64,000 nt of DNA. Origin: Maricaulis sp039978735 (GTDB taxonomy: Bacteria > Pseudomonadota > Alphaproteobacteria > Caulobacterales > Maricaulaceae). Positions 25,629 to 33,425 of this stretch are shown here, piece by piece. The stretch lies in NCBI RefSeq assembly GCF_039978735.1, contig NZ_JBDWAS010000005.1:1-64000 (forward strand), in the 5' to 3' direction. Within the stretch, counting starts at the first letter, position 1, and each line of letters opens with the position of its first letter. The position numbers and the translations under genes are program-made. Below the pieces are notes generated by a model that saw nothing but the letters and a program-made list of their open reading frames with translations, was not told the DNA's origin and made no database searches.

Positions 25629-26889
25629 TGTCGATGCAGTAGCCGCGATCGTTTCGGGGCGCGCGGATTGGGACGACTACATTAAAGCCGTGCCTGGTGA
25701 AGTCGACTTGACGTTCGCGGATCTCAATCTGTGCGATTTGTCCGGAAGGTCGATGGAACGGTGCAATTTCTCCGGAGCGCAGCTTAGCGGTGCTAATCTG
25801 GATCGCACACTGATTAAGGATTGCTGTTTTTCAGGCGCGAACCTTTCGCAGATAAGTTTAGTAGGTGCCGAGCTGCACGAAGTTACGGCGTCGAACCTGA
25901 TCGCCGCGGGAATTGTCGTGCGTAAATCCAGATGGAGCAACGTGGAGCTCGAAAACTGCCAATTGGACCACGCGCAGTTTAACGACTGTGACCTTAACTC
26001 GTGTAATTTTGCAGGGGTAACTGGTACGAGACTTACTTTTGTTAACTTGCGTCAAGCGGGTGGGTCGATCAAGAAGCTCCAGGTTGCGCATCTTTCAGCG
26101 CAAGATGCGCGTTGGAAGGACTGCGAATTGCACGATTGGACCGTTGACCAGATTGAGGCGACGGCTTGCGCCGTGCACGGAGGTGGCATTCGAAATGTTG
26201 TGCTTCGCGCAGGGAATCTCGCGGATAGCGGTTTTGTAAATCAGCGCATCGAGCGACTTCAAATTGAGCCGGCGCATGTTGTCAGTCGGAACTTGGATTT
26301 CTCCGAATCCACGCTTGTTGGAATGGATTTGAAGGGGGTGGGGCTGGCGAGCGCGACAATGCTCGATACCGCTGTCATCAACTGCGTATGGCCAAGGCAG
26401 GATGGGTTCATAAGTGCTGTGGGCAGATTTATTCCGAACACTCACCTATTGCGACAGCCCGTACAGGACTTGAGAGGCGTCCCGCCAGTGACGCGACGCC
26501 AAATCGCGAACGCACAATATATTGTCCGGCTGCAGGAGCACGGTTCCGATGGAGTAGCGCAATTGGGGTTGGCGCTTTGGGGTTTAACTACGGGATTTGG
26601 CCAAAGCCTTCTTCGCTTGTCCCTTACTACACTCCTCTTTCTGGCGATGGGAACTCTTTTATTGCTCGCGGCGCGCGGTCAGCTGGTGGGGCACTTGTTT
26701 GTACCGACACTGCTTTATGGTGCTTGGTCGGATGCATTTGCTAGCTTTTTTGCCCTGTCCAATTCTGGAAGGTCGCCTACCGGATTGGAGGGGTTCGTGT
26801 TGGGATTGAACCGCATTCTCGGATTCGTTGCGCTCGGACTTTGGGTAAGTGTTGGAGCCAATAGACTCGGAAAGCTTGGAGCGGAATAG
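25621..26889 (+). CDS. Pentapeptide-repeat protein with C-terminal membrane domain
   Basis: 422 residues. From about residue 25 to 260 it shows degenerate pentapeptide repeats of the A(N/D)LxX type (FADLNLCDLSG, CNFSGAQLSGANLD, CCFSGANLSQISL), expected to form a right-handed beta helix. The C-terminal 100 residues hold two or three membrane helices (LSLTTLLFLAMGTLLLLAAR; GFVALGLWVSVGANRLG). Between the last two is AFASFFALSNSGRSPTGLEG, placed like the pore loop of two-helix channels but without a TxGYG-type filter. It overlaps the deacetylase gene by 8 bases and is convergent with the siderophore-synthetase-like gene. Confidence 0.75.
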   Translation: MASVDAVAAIVSGRADWDDYIKAVPGEVDLTFADLNLCDLSGRSMERCNFSGAQLSGANLDRTLIKDCCFSGANLSQISLVGAELHEVTASNLIAAGIVVRKSRWSNVELENCQLDHAQFNDCDLNSCNFAGVTGTRLTFVNLRQAGGSIKKLQVAHLSAQDARWKDCELHDWTVDQIEATACAVHGGGIRNVVLRAGNLADSGFVNQRIERLQIEPAHVVSRNLDFSESTLVGMDLKGVGLASATMLDTAVINCVWPRQDGFISAVGRFIPNTHLLRQPVQDLRGVPPVTRRQIANAQYIVRLQEHGSDGVAQLGLALWGLTTGFGQSLLRLSLTTLLFLAMGTLLLLAARGQLVGHLFVPTLLYGAWSDAFASFFALSNSGRSPTGLEGFVLGLNRILGFVALGLWVSVGANRLGKLGAE

Positions 26890-26892
26890 TTT

Positions 26893-28128
26893 TCATCGCC
26901 AGGTTGGATGCGCTGCGCGTTCCGAAAGTGTGAATGCGGTCCCGTCATGCAAACGGTCGCCGTAGTAAAACACTCGCTGGTCGAATCCGATATCGTCACC
27001 GCCCGCCGCGTTGAACTCTTCGACGGCGTGGGAAATGAGCGCGTCGCGCCTCACTCCCAAATGAAGCCAGGCAGATTCGGCAATTTTCTCAAGAAGATTT
27101 TGTCCCAAGAAACCGTCATAGCAGAGGCTGAGAAAACCGACTCTGTTTTGTTGCAGATTTTCGCTTTCAAGAAGTTGCAAGGGTGGCGGCAAGGGTAAGT
27201 TAAGATCGCTACGAATAGTTGTGTCTACGTACATATCGCTGTCACGCATAATAAGAGCGGATTTTTGTGTGTGGTGATCAAATCCAAATAGCAGATTTTG
27301 GCCATGCAATTCAGGTAAAATCCCGAGGGAGCGAACCGTGGATACCCACAAGCGTACAGCTGGTTTTACGATTCGCGAAGCAATAAAATCAAGGGGATCT
27401 TCATCGAACAGACTAGGGAGTTGGGCCAACAGGGGCGGGTCATTGGGCGCGCGCGCATCGCCGCCGTAGAGTGCAAAAGTTGGGACGATATAGCGGGCAC
27501 TGTCGGCGGAGCAATTGGGGACGCATGATCGAAGAATAAAGCCAGTTGAGCTTCCATCTAGGAGTTCGACATAGCCTCCGGCCACATCGGGCAGGTGCGG
27601 CGCGCCGAAATTTTGAAGCTCTTGGCTAACCCACAACTGCGCTTCGACATCCAGTTGTGACAATTGCCGGGTGAAGCGTGAAATCCTACCTGGAAAGTGT
27701 AGCTTCACAAAGTGGGGCAGATGCGAGCCGGCGTCATCGTTCGAGCTGTGCACGAACACGGTTCGCGTGCTCGCAGTAGGAGACACTAGAAGCGTGAGTT
27801 CGCTGTTGCGATTCTCGCTCATTTCCTTCCACGGAGCGCGCAACAGCGTCGATGGGTGGATCGGAAATCTGATTGCGCCTTCGCGATTGACGTATAGGTC
27901 GCGAAGTGAATCCGCTAAGCTATGGTAAGTGCTCACAAATTTAGCAAGCATTGGAGGTGAAAGCGTGACGCATTCCACTAAAAACCGGTCGCGACCGGTC
28001 TCGGGCAGGTAGTCTTTATCAACTTCGTTGATCGCGGAAAACGGGCTGTAGTTGCGCGTTCCGTTTGTCAGATACCGCTCTGAATACAACCAAGGTTCGG
28101 TCGCGTCGGCTGCGTCTGTGACGATCAT
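26893..28128 (-). CDS. Short IucA/IucC-like (NIS siderophore synthetase) protein
   Basis: 411 residues. Motifs of NRPS-independent siderophore synthetases appear in order: FPIHPSTLLRAPW (HPwQ region, about 88-100), VSPTASTRTV (ATP-binding S/R/T motif, about 115-124), HFVKLHFPGRISRFTRQL (139-156), ELHGQNLLFGF (273-283) and IMRDSD (293-298). Usual members are about 600 residues; the N-terminal 170-200 residues are missing. Such enzymes join carboxylic acids to amines or alcohols using ATP. The ATG overlaps the stop of the GH13 gene (ATGA), so the two form one unit. The product is unknown. Confidence 0.65.
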   Translation of the reverse strand: MIVTDAADATEPWLYSERYLTNGTRNYSPFSAINEVDKDYLPETGRDRFLVECVTLSPPMLAKFVSTYHSLADSLRDLYVNREGAIRFPIHPSTLLRAPWKEMSENRNSELTLLVSPTASTRTVFVHSSNDDAGSHLPHFVKLHFPGRISRFTRQLSQLDVEAQLWVSQELQNFGAPHLPDVAGGYVELLDGSSTGFILRSCVPNCSADSARYIVPTFALYGGDARAPNDPPLLAQLPSLFDEDPLDFIASRIVKPAVRLWVSTVRSLGILPELHGQNLLFGFDHHTQKSALIMRDSDMYVDTTIRSDLNLPLPPPLQLLESENLQQNRVGFLSLCYDGFLGQNLLEKIAESAWLHLGVRRDALISHAVEEFNAAGGDDIGFDQRVFYYGDRLHDGTAFTLSERAAHPTWR

Positions 28129-29603
28129 TGATCGTCCTCGATCCAAAAACCATATCCAAGGGGTGAAACGCAATTACCTTTTGCGTTCCGAGAGCAAATG
28201 AGCTTCGAGTTCGCCGGGGTTAAAATGGTGACCGTGTCAGCCGTGCTCAGGTTGCAAACGAACGTCCAGCGGCTCTCATGATTGTGTACTAGCAGGGCGG
28301 AGTCACCGGAGGGGCCGCCGGTGGTGGTTGCATTGATTGCCGAGTTGGAAACGTGAGACTGCATGGTCGCCATGTCGGTGAGAACCTTTCTTAGTTCGCG
28401 ACCCGATGCGCCTTGAAGGGATGCTTGGAGAAACTCAAACGAGAGCCGTGTGCGATTCAGCGATCGCGGGTCGCCGTCCTGACGCTCGTGCGTAGTCTCA
28501 GGTTGATGATTAGCGAGCATCGGAAGGTAGAGATAAGGAATGCCGGGAAGTATGGCTGTCACGGCGAGACTCAAAAGAAGGCGGGACCAACCTTGTTCGG
28601 ACGATACCCCGAGATTGCAGATGAATGGGAATGAGGAGTTGAGCTCATAGGCGTCGCCGTTCACGATGCGAACAGGGAGGTGCCATTGAGTCGCAAGGGC
28701 TACTATTTCGCGAAATTCTTCTTGTGTGAGCTGATCGGACTGCAGCAAAATCCCGTCGTGAGTCCGCGGAGGTCTAAGGGCGTCGCAAGGTAAGGCCTTT
28801 GTTCTATTTATGTGATCCTTCAATGAGAGCGCTGATTGGCTGAGCAGGGAAAGTACGAGCACTGCGGAATAGGCATAGTCTACGACTGGAACTGCCCACC
28901 CCGCCGCTCTTGGGAAGTAAGCCGCGCCTGCTGGGTCGGCATCAAGCTGCGCGAAAACAGTTAGGCCGACCGTATTGGCCATGCGCGCGATCTCACACGC
29001 AAGGCCGAGGCCCTCAGAGTTGTGGAACTGTTCCTCTGACAGTCGGTGACCATAATACGCACATCCGTCGAGCCGGACTCCGTGGATTCCAGATTCAGCT
29101 AGAAATGAGAGATGGCGCTCTATCTCGTCTCGGACCCTGGGAGAGGAAAGGCGGATGTCGAATGAGTCTTTAGAAAAAGTCTGCCACAATTGCCATTTGC
29201 GACCTTGCAGATGGTATTCCCGAAATACTGAACCGCCGCGGGGTGAGGTTTGACTAGATGGTGGCGAACTAGCTTGAAAAGCGTAAAGCGGCCCACTCTC
29301 AGTTGGAAACGAGAAGAATTCGCGTACAAATTTGTGGCCCCGCCCAGTATGATTGTACACGCCGTCAAGGATCAGCTTTCGGTTGCGTGCCCAATCTTTG
29401 ATGAGCGACCAGTCTCCCAGCTCCGGTCGGACGGAGTACCAATCGTCGGGGGCGAAGCCGCCGTCACCTGATGAGGGGTAAACAGGAAGGACGTGCACCG
29501 CTATTCCTGCGGGCAGAAAGTGCTCAAGTACGCGCGTTAACTTCCCTAGTTGCGCTCCAGTGGGGACGCCAACGACTTCGGGATATGCGCCGACGATTAT
29601 CAC
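28125..29603 (-). CDS. Sucrose-phosphorylase-like GH13 protein without acid/base Glu
   Basis: 492 residues, a (beta/alpha)8 GH13 enzyme of the sucrose phosphorylase subfamily. VHVLPVYPSSGDGGFAPDDW and ILDGVYNHTG (D80, N84, H85) are conserved. The nucleophile Asp is D179 in GVRLDGCAY, and the transition-state Asp is D283 in RTHDGIL. The expected acid/base Glu is Q219 (VFAQLDAD; CAG at 28947-28949). The protein may therefore be inactive, or transfer glycosyl groups by another route. It starts 5 bases after the ROK kinase stop and overlaps the NIS-like gene. Confidence 0.8.
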   Translation of the reverse strand: MIIVGAYPEVVGVPTGAQLGKLTRVLEHFLPAGIAVHVLPVYPSSGDGGFAPDDWYSVRPELGDWSLIKDWARNRKLILDGVYNHTGRGHKFVREFFSFPTESGPLYAFQASSPPSSQTSPRGGSVFREYHLQGRKWQLWQTFSKDSFDIRLSSPRVRDEIERHLSFLAESGIHGVRLDGCAYYGHRLSEEQFHNSEGLGLACEIARMANTVGLTVFAQLDADPAGAAYFPRAAGWAVPVVDYAYSAVLVLSLLSQSALSLKDHINRTKALPCDALRPPRTHDGILLQSDQLTQEEFREIVALATQWHLPVRIVNGDAYELNSSFPFICNLGVSSEQGWSRLLLSLAVTAILPGIPYLYLPMLANHQPETTHERQDGDPRSLNRTRLSFEFLQASLQGASGRELRKVLTDMATMQSHVSNSAINATTTGGPSGDSALLVHNHESRWTFVCNLSTADTVTILTPANSKLICSRNAKGNCVSPLGYGFWIEDDQ

Positions 29604-29608
29604 CCGGA

Positions 29609-30577
29609 CTATCGGTGTTTAGTATTTATGGCACTTAACAGTGCGGCACCTAGGAGTCCGCCATCATTGCCGAACGTTGCTGGTCTGATGTCGGTACCAA
29701 CGGCGACGTCTTCAAATGCTGTTTCTCGAGCGCGCGTTATCGCGCTGCTTATGTATGGACCGCCGTCGTCACTGACGTCAATTTCCATTGAGGCAAGCGC
29801 TACACCGCCGCCAATCGTGATGTGCCGTGGATTTAGGATGTTGATGATGTTGCCAATTGCCAATCCAAGCCATTCTCCCGCGGTCCTGAATGCCGTGACC
29901 GCACGTGGATCGCCCGACTGCGCCGCGAGAAATGTGCTTTCGAAAGTTACCGGAGAGTCTTTTTCATCCCGCCTAAGGGAGCTGGCATAGTACCTGGCAA
30001 TTGCCGGCGCGGACGCGACGGTTTCGACGCATCCAGCCCGGCGTTGGCAGCTGCAGACAATATCCGTGCCAGGCGCGATCTTCATGTGGCCGAGTGCACC
30101 AGCGGTATCCTCGTCTCCATAGACCAAGCGGCCAAAGCAAGTGAGCGCACCGCCCACTCCGGTCCCGATAACGTAGTGTGCGAAGACCTCATCTTTCGAT
30201 GCGATCTTCTGAAACTCAGCCCAAGCAGACGCCTTTCCATCGTTGACTACGGTTACGGAAGCAACATGTTTGCGCAATGAAGAGCTGAGCAGGACGGACC
30301 AATCAACGTTGCGGTAGCCATCGAAATGTCCGGAAGTCCACACGAAGCCTGCGCGATCCACAGCACCAGATGTGCTTATCGCAACAACTGCTTTGCGGCG
30401 GGTCGCTTTGGAGTGTGATTCCACAGCGGCGAGCACCTGATTCTTAACTTCGGTGAAGGTCCTGGAGTGTAGCTCAATCGCCGGAAGGCGCTGGACAATC
30501 TCTGCGCCGTGTTTGTTTACGTTGACGACGGCTCGCTTGATCGACGATCCGCCAATGTCGAGGCTAAAGATATCCAT
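29609..30577 (-). CDS. ROK-family sugar kinase (glucokinase-like)
   Basis: 322 residues with complete ROK motifs: DIGGSSIK (7-14, ATP), AVVAISTSGAVD, VVNDGKASAWAE (catalytic Asp in ND), YVIGTGVGGAL, GALGHMKI and the zinc cluster CSCQRRAGCVE. It should phosphorylate a hexose, possibly the sugar released by the deacetylase or by phosphorolysis. It is first in a leftward unit ROK-GH13-NIS. An ATGGT-GTT-ACCAT dyad lies 44-56 bases upstream. Confidence 0.87.
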   Translation of the reverse strand: MDIFSLDIGGSSIKRAVVNVNKHGAEIVQRLPAIELHSRTFTEVKNQVLAAVESHSKATRRKAVVAISTSGAVDRAGFVWTSGHFDGYRNVDWSVLLSSSLRKHVASVTVVNDGKASAWAEFQKIASKDEVFAHYVIGTGVGGALTCFGRLVYGDEDTAGALGHMKIAPGTDIVCSCQRRAGCVETVASAPAIARYYASSLRRDEKDSPVTFESTFLAAQSGDPRAVTAFRTAGEWLGLAIGNIINILNPRHITIGGGVALASMEIDVSDDGGPYISSAITRARETAFEDVAVGTDIRPATFGNDGGLLGAALLSAINTKHR

Positions 30578-30617
30578 AGAAGTCGCTCTGATTACCGTAT
30601 ACCCGCTCTAGTAGATT

Positions 30618-30633
30618 ACCATGGTGTTACCAT
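30618..30633. promoter_or_regulatory. Possible operator upstream of ROK-GH13-NIS unit
   Basis: ACCATGGT (30618-30625) overlaps ATGGT-GTT-ACCAT (30621-30633), giving nested dyads in front of the kinase gene. The position suits a repressor site; no regulator of this kind is known nearby except the divergent ROK protein. Confidence 0.4.
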
Positions 30634-30812
30634 CGTGCAATCCTGATAACTATTGAGCAGCGACCGCCTCCCTCAAGGAGGCAGCACTGCGTCACGAGAT
30701 AGTCAGCTGCGTGATCGCCAAATCTGTCTTGAATACCCGCAAGGAGTGAACGATTCGCAGTTGTCGGTCGGCATCGATTGACTGTGTCGGCGCAGCAACT
30801 TGGAGCAATTTC
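30634..30812. other. Intergenic region with duplicated leader
   Basis: No gene is visible. A small hairpin GCCTCC-CTCAA-GGAGGC is at 30666-30682. At 30769-30792 there is a 24-base segment matching 18279-18302 (upstream of DUF3768) at 20 of 24 positions; the similarity goes on through the GGAG ribosome site into the following ATG (30813). Confidence 0.55.
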
Positions 30813-30962
30813 ATGAATGACGAATGCCGATGGGCGAAGATTCGCAAGTCTATACTGAAGCCTTTTTCAGGCTGCGCTCATCGAATTTCAATCTGCGCGG
30901 GAGAGTGTGAGTGTGGTAAGATTGTGAAATGGAATATACACTATGGGGTAGAGTGTTCTTAG
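30813..30962 (+). CDS. Possible 49-residue cysteine-rich protein
   Basis: ATG 30813 with GGAG seven bases upstream gives 49 residues, six of them cysteine, including CAGECECG. The start context is a duplicate of the DUF3768 leader, and the first residues (NDECRWAKIRKS) loosely follow DUF3768 (TDCRTCTIREL), so this could be a truncated DUF3768 relative or a remnant. Its 3' end lies inside the inverted recombination-site-like repeat at 30935-30959. Whether it is translated is uncertain. Confidence 0.35.
   Translation: MNDECRWAKIRKSILKPFSGCAHRISICAGECECGKIVKWNIHYGVECS
30935..30959 (+). repeat. 25-bp site, left copy, flanking tyrosine recombinase
   Basis: An imperfect dyad of 10-5-10 layout around a GGGGT centre, with ACACTATGGGGTA (30938-30950) as its conserved core. 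An inverted copy lies at 31611-31635; the two agree at 20 of 25 positions. It is 69 bases before the recombinase gene. Confidence 0.65.
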
Positions 30963-31028
30963 ATTACTCACGCGCGTCAAGGACAAATTTGGGCTGATGC
31001 GCCCTAAAGCGCGGGACTGTTTCACTAT

Positions 31029-31607
31029 ATGATTTTCGACACTCAGGGTCGCCGAAAGTATCTCACGCCCAAGGAACGTGAGCGCTTTATCCGTTCGTGC
31101 GGGAAGCTCGCCACATGTGAGGAGGCCTTCTGTCTCATGCTCGCGTTCTCTGGCTGCCGGATCAGCGAAGCCCTAGCGCTCACACCTGACCGGATCGATC
31201 TCGACATGCGCGCTGTTATTATCCAGTGCCTCAAGAAACGCCGGGAAGAGCCGGTGTATCGTGCGGTGCCCTTGCCGGATTGGGTGCTGACGAAGCTAAA
31301 ACGCCACCTCGAAACGATAGGAGCTGGCGAGCGGCTATGGCCATGGAGCCGGGGTAAGGGCTGGCTGATCATCAAACGTGTGATGGCGGGAATACGGCTA
31401 ACGGGTGCGCATGCCTGTCCGAAAGGGCTTCGCCACGGCTTCGGCGTCTTTGCGGTGCAAAGCGGTATACCGCTGAACCTACTCCAGCGCTGGCTTGGGC
31501 ACGAAAAGCTTGAGACGACTGCGATTTATGCGAACGCGATCGGGGCTGAAGAGCGTAGGATCGCTCAGCGCATGTGGCGCGGGTCAGAGCCTCGCGAGGC
31601 CGCCTGA
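31029..31607 (+). CDS. Short tyrosine recombinase (XerC/D-like catalytic domain)
   Basis: 192 residues, essentially only the catalytic domain; the N-terminal core-binding domain is absent. R44 (SGCRISEAL), K69/K70 (QCLKKRR), R135-H136 (KGLRHGFG), H158 (WLGHEK) and Y167 (TTAIYAN) are present. The usual first His of HxxR is K132, a known variant in some families. It is flanked by two inverted 25-bp sites (30935-30959 and 31611-31635), which may be its substrates. Small recombinases of this type can act as invertases or mobilise short elements. Confidence 0.8.
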   Translation: MIFDTQGRRKYLTPKERERFIRSCGKLATCEEAFCLMLAFSGCRISEALALTPDRIDLDMRAVIIQCLKKRREEPVYRAVPLPDWVLTKLKRHLETIGAGERLWPWSRGKGWLIIKRVMAGIRLTGAHACPKGLRHGFGVFAVQSGIPLNLLQRWLGHEKLETTAIYANAIGAEERRIAQRMWRGSEPREAA

Positions 31608-31610
31608 GCG

Positions 31611-31635
31611 TGAACGCTATACCCCATAGTGTTCA
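31611..31635 (-). repeat. 25-bp site, right copy, flanking tyrosine recombinase
   Basis: TGAACGCTAT-ACCCC-ATAGTGTTCA: 10-base arms with one mismatch and a 5-base centre. It starts 4 bases after the recombinase stop and ends 16 bases before the lipoprotein gene start. It is inverted relative to 30935-30959 and shares a perfect 13-base core with it. Confidence 0.65.
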
Positions 31636-31651
31636 ACGCAGGGGGCATCCA

Positions 31652-32419
31652 ATGAATAGCAGTGTCGCGCGCACCCGTATGTTCGGGCGCGCCCTTCTTC
31701 TTGCCAGCACGCTTATCCCGCTCTCAGGGTGCGTCGCCGCGGCGCCCGCGCTCATGATGGCGGCGTCGCTCGCCACCACCGCATACGGTGGATACAAGGT
31801 GTATCAGTCCGCCACTGGCGGAGACGTTGGGATCGAGCTTGCAGACGAGCGCATTGATCCAGATGCGCGTAACGCCATCATCGCAGCGGATCGCCTGGCA
31901 TTCTGGTCGTCGCCCGATAGGTCATTGGTCGAGGCGGCTCAGCGCGCTGAGGGCGTGCTTGGTATTGATCAGATCATCTCGCCGGCAACGACTGACGGTC
32001 GACTGCGAGCGCTGGGCATTCCGTCAGATCTTTCACAAATGACGATCCGCGAGCGTGATGCTGCCCTTGCGCGCGCCGCTGATGCGCTCGGGGCTGACCT
32101 GGTTCTTGGCTTGGTCAAGTTGGGCGTCGAGCAAAACACGAACATGCTCTCACTCAATCGCGCCACCCTGACGCAAAACTATCAGGTCATTCTCTATCGG
32201 CGGGGGACGGGCAACATCTGGACTAGCAACATCGCTGCGGTCGTGGGGTTAGGGGGAAGCCTGCCAAGCGATCACGAGGTAGAGGGCGTTGTCGGGCAAG
32301 CCATTGTCGATCGCCTGCGCGAGATCGCCTCTGGTACGGCCCAAACGCAGGTCTCAGCATTCAATCAGATGTCGCAGGTGGGGTGTGCCGGCAGCGGAGC
32401 GGTCGGATGCGTGCGCTGA
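31652..32419 (+). CDS. Predicted lipoprotein, function unknown
   Basis: 255 residues from ATG 31652. A lipoprotein signal is clear: basic start, hydrophobic stretch, then LIPLSGC with the acylated Cys at 27. The mature part has a short hydrophobic segment (APALMMAASLATTAYGGYKV), then a soluble region with an ALGADLVLGLVKLGVE strand pattern seen in curli-type (CsgG-like) and other envelope lipoproteins; I would not assign it further. It overlaps the next secreted-protein gene by 13 bases, suggesting a pair acting in the envelope. Confidence 0.7.
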   Translation: MNSSVARTRMFGRALLLASTLIPLSGCVAAAPALMMAASLATTAYGGYKVYQSATGGDVGIELADERIDPDARNAIIAADRLAFWSSPDRSLVEAAQRAEGVLGIDQIISPATTDGRLRALGIPSDLSQMTIRERDAALARAADALGADLVLGLVKLGVEQNTNMLSLNRATLTQNYQVILYRRGTGNIWTSNIAAVVGLGGSLPSDHEVEGVVGQAIVDRLREIASGTAQTQVSAFNQMSQVGCAGSGAVGCVR

Positions 32420-33078
32420 CGGCAGCCCTGGCTGCCAGCGTTTGGGTGTCGGCCGCCAGCGGTGCGCAGGAGACGCTGGACAGTGGGCCGTGGGGCGGTG
32501 ATGTGACTGTCGAATACAGCCCGACCCGGTATCTTGGGCGCGTGCGGGCGATCACGAGTTTTCGGGAGGTTGGATGGCTCTCCGTCGCGTGCACGTCCGA
32601 CGAGACTGATTTCACGCCCTGTACGGTTCATCTCTATGGTGCGTTCGCTACACCGCCCGCCGTTGCGCGGACTATCGTGCTCTCCATCTTCAAGGACGGT
32701 GAACAAATCGTCATCCAGTCCTTCGACCGCCGGAACGTGTCGATGATTGGAGAGGATCGTGTGTCGCTAAATTGGCAGATGAATGCTGGCAGTGCCGGCG
32801 CGCTCTGGCTGGCGCTCGCTGAGGGCGGGCCGATCGCCTTCCAGTTTGCCGATGCCAATGGGCTGGGACGCCCCATTTCGTATGCGACCTACACCTACGA
32901 ACTTCCCGCCTTGCCGCAGCGCGCGATCGACATCGTGCAGACCATGCGGACGTCAGGTGCGCGACCACGCGCCTGGGCAGAAGACATTCTGGGACGCTGC
33001 GCGGTGACCATGCGCGGGCAAGAGGGTGTCGTGCGGGTTCAGCTAAGCGGCGAGCAGTTCCAGCACGTCTCGTGCTGA
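32407..33078 (+). CDS. Predicted periplasmic protein
   Basis: 223 residues from ATG 32407. The signal peptide MRALTAALAASVWVSAASGA ends about residue 20. Four cysteines in the mature part (TSDET region, FTPCTVHL, GRCAVTM and the last residue) could form two disulfides. The rest reads as beta-rich (WLSVACTSDETDFTPCTVHL; GRPISYATYTYELP). No family recognised. It overlaps the lipoprotein gene and was probably acquired with it. Confidence 0.65.
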   Translation: MRALTAALAASVWVSAASGAQETLDSGPWGGDVTVEYSPTRYLGRVRAITSFREVGWLSVACTSDETDFTPCTVHLYGAFATPPAVARTIVLSIFKDGEQIVIQSFDRRNVSMIGEDRVSLNWQMNAGSAGALWLALAEGGPIAFQFADANGLGRPISYATYTYELPALPQRAIDIVQTMRTSGARPRAWAEDILGRCAVTMRGQEGVVRVQLSGEQFQHVSC

Positions 33079-33167
33079 TAGCGTCGTTTCACCTATTTGG
33101 GCAGCACGGCACAGGCCGGAAACCAGTGTGGCGTCCAACGGATCATAGCAGTACCGAGGAGGCGTTC

Positions 33168-33398
33168 GTGCTGGATGCAATTGATACCAAGATTGGGGCG
33201 CAGTTGCGCCTCTGGAGATGCCTAAAAGGGGTGGGAAAGGCCGACCTGGGCCGCGAGATTGGCCTTAGCCCCGCACATCTTACCCTCATCGAAGACGGCC
33301 GCGGCCGTCTGGGCACCGCACGCCTTTTCGCGGCGGCACGAGCCATTGGTGTTCCCGTCTCAACCTTGCTTGAGGGCGCGAACGACAACTGGTTCTAA
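33168..33398 (+). CDS. Small XRE-type regulator
   Basis: 76 residues from GTG 33168, which follows GAGGAGG at good spacing. It is a single HTH_XRE domain: GAQLRLWRCLKGVGKADLGR then EIGLSPAHLTLIEDGRGRLG. It lies 27 bases before the integrase gene on the same strand, so it may control integrase expression. Confidence 0.78.
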   Translation: MLDAIDTKIGAQLRLWRCLKGVGKADLGREIGLSPAHLTLIEDGRGRLGTARLFAAARAIGVPVSTLLEGANDNWF

Positions 33399-33425
33399 AC
33401 ACGTAATTCGGGTATTGGTGGCGAT

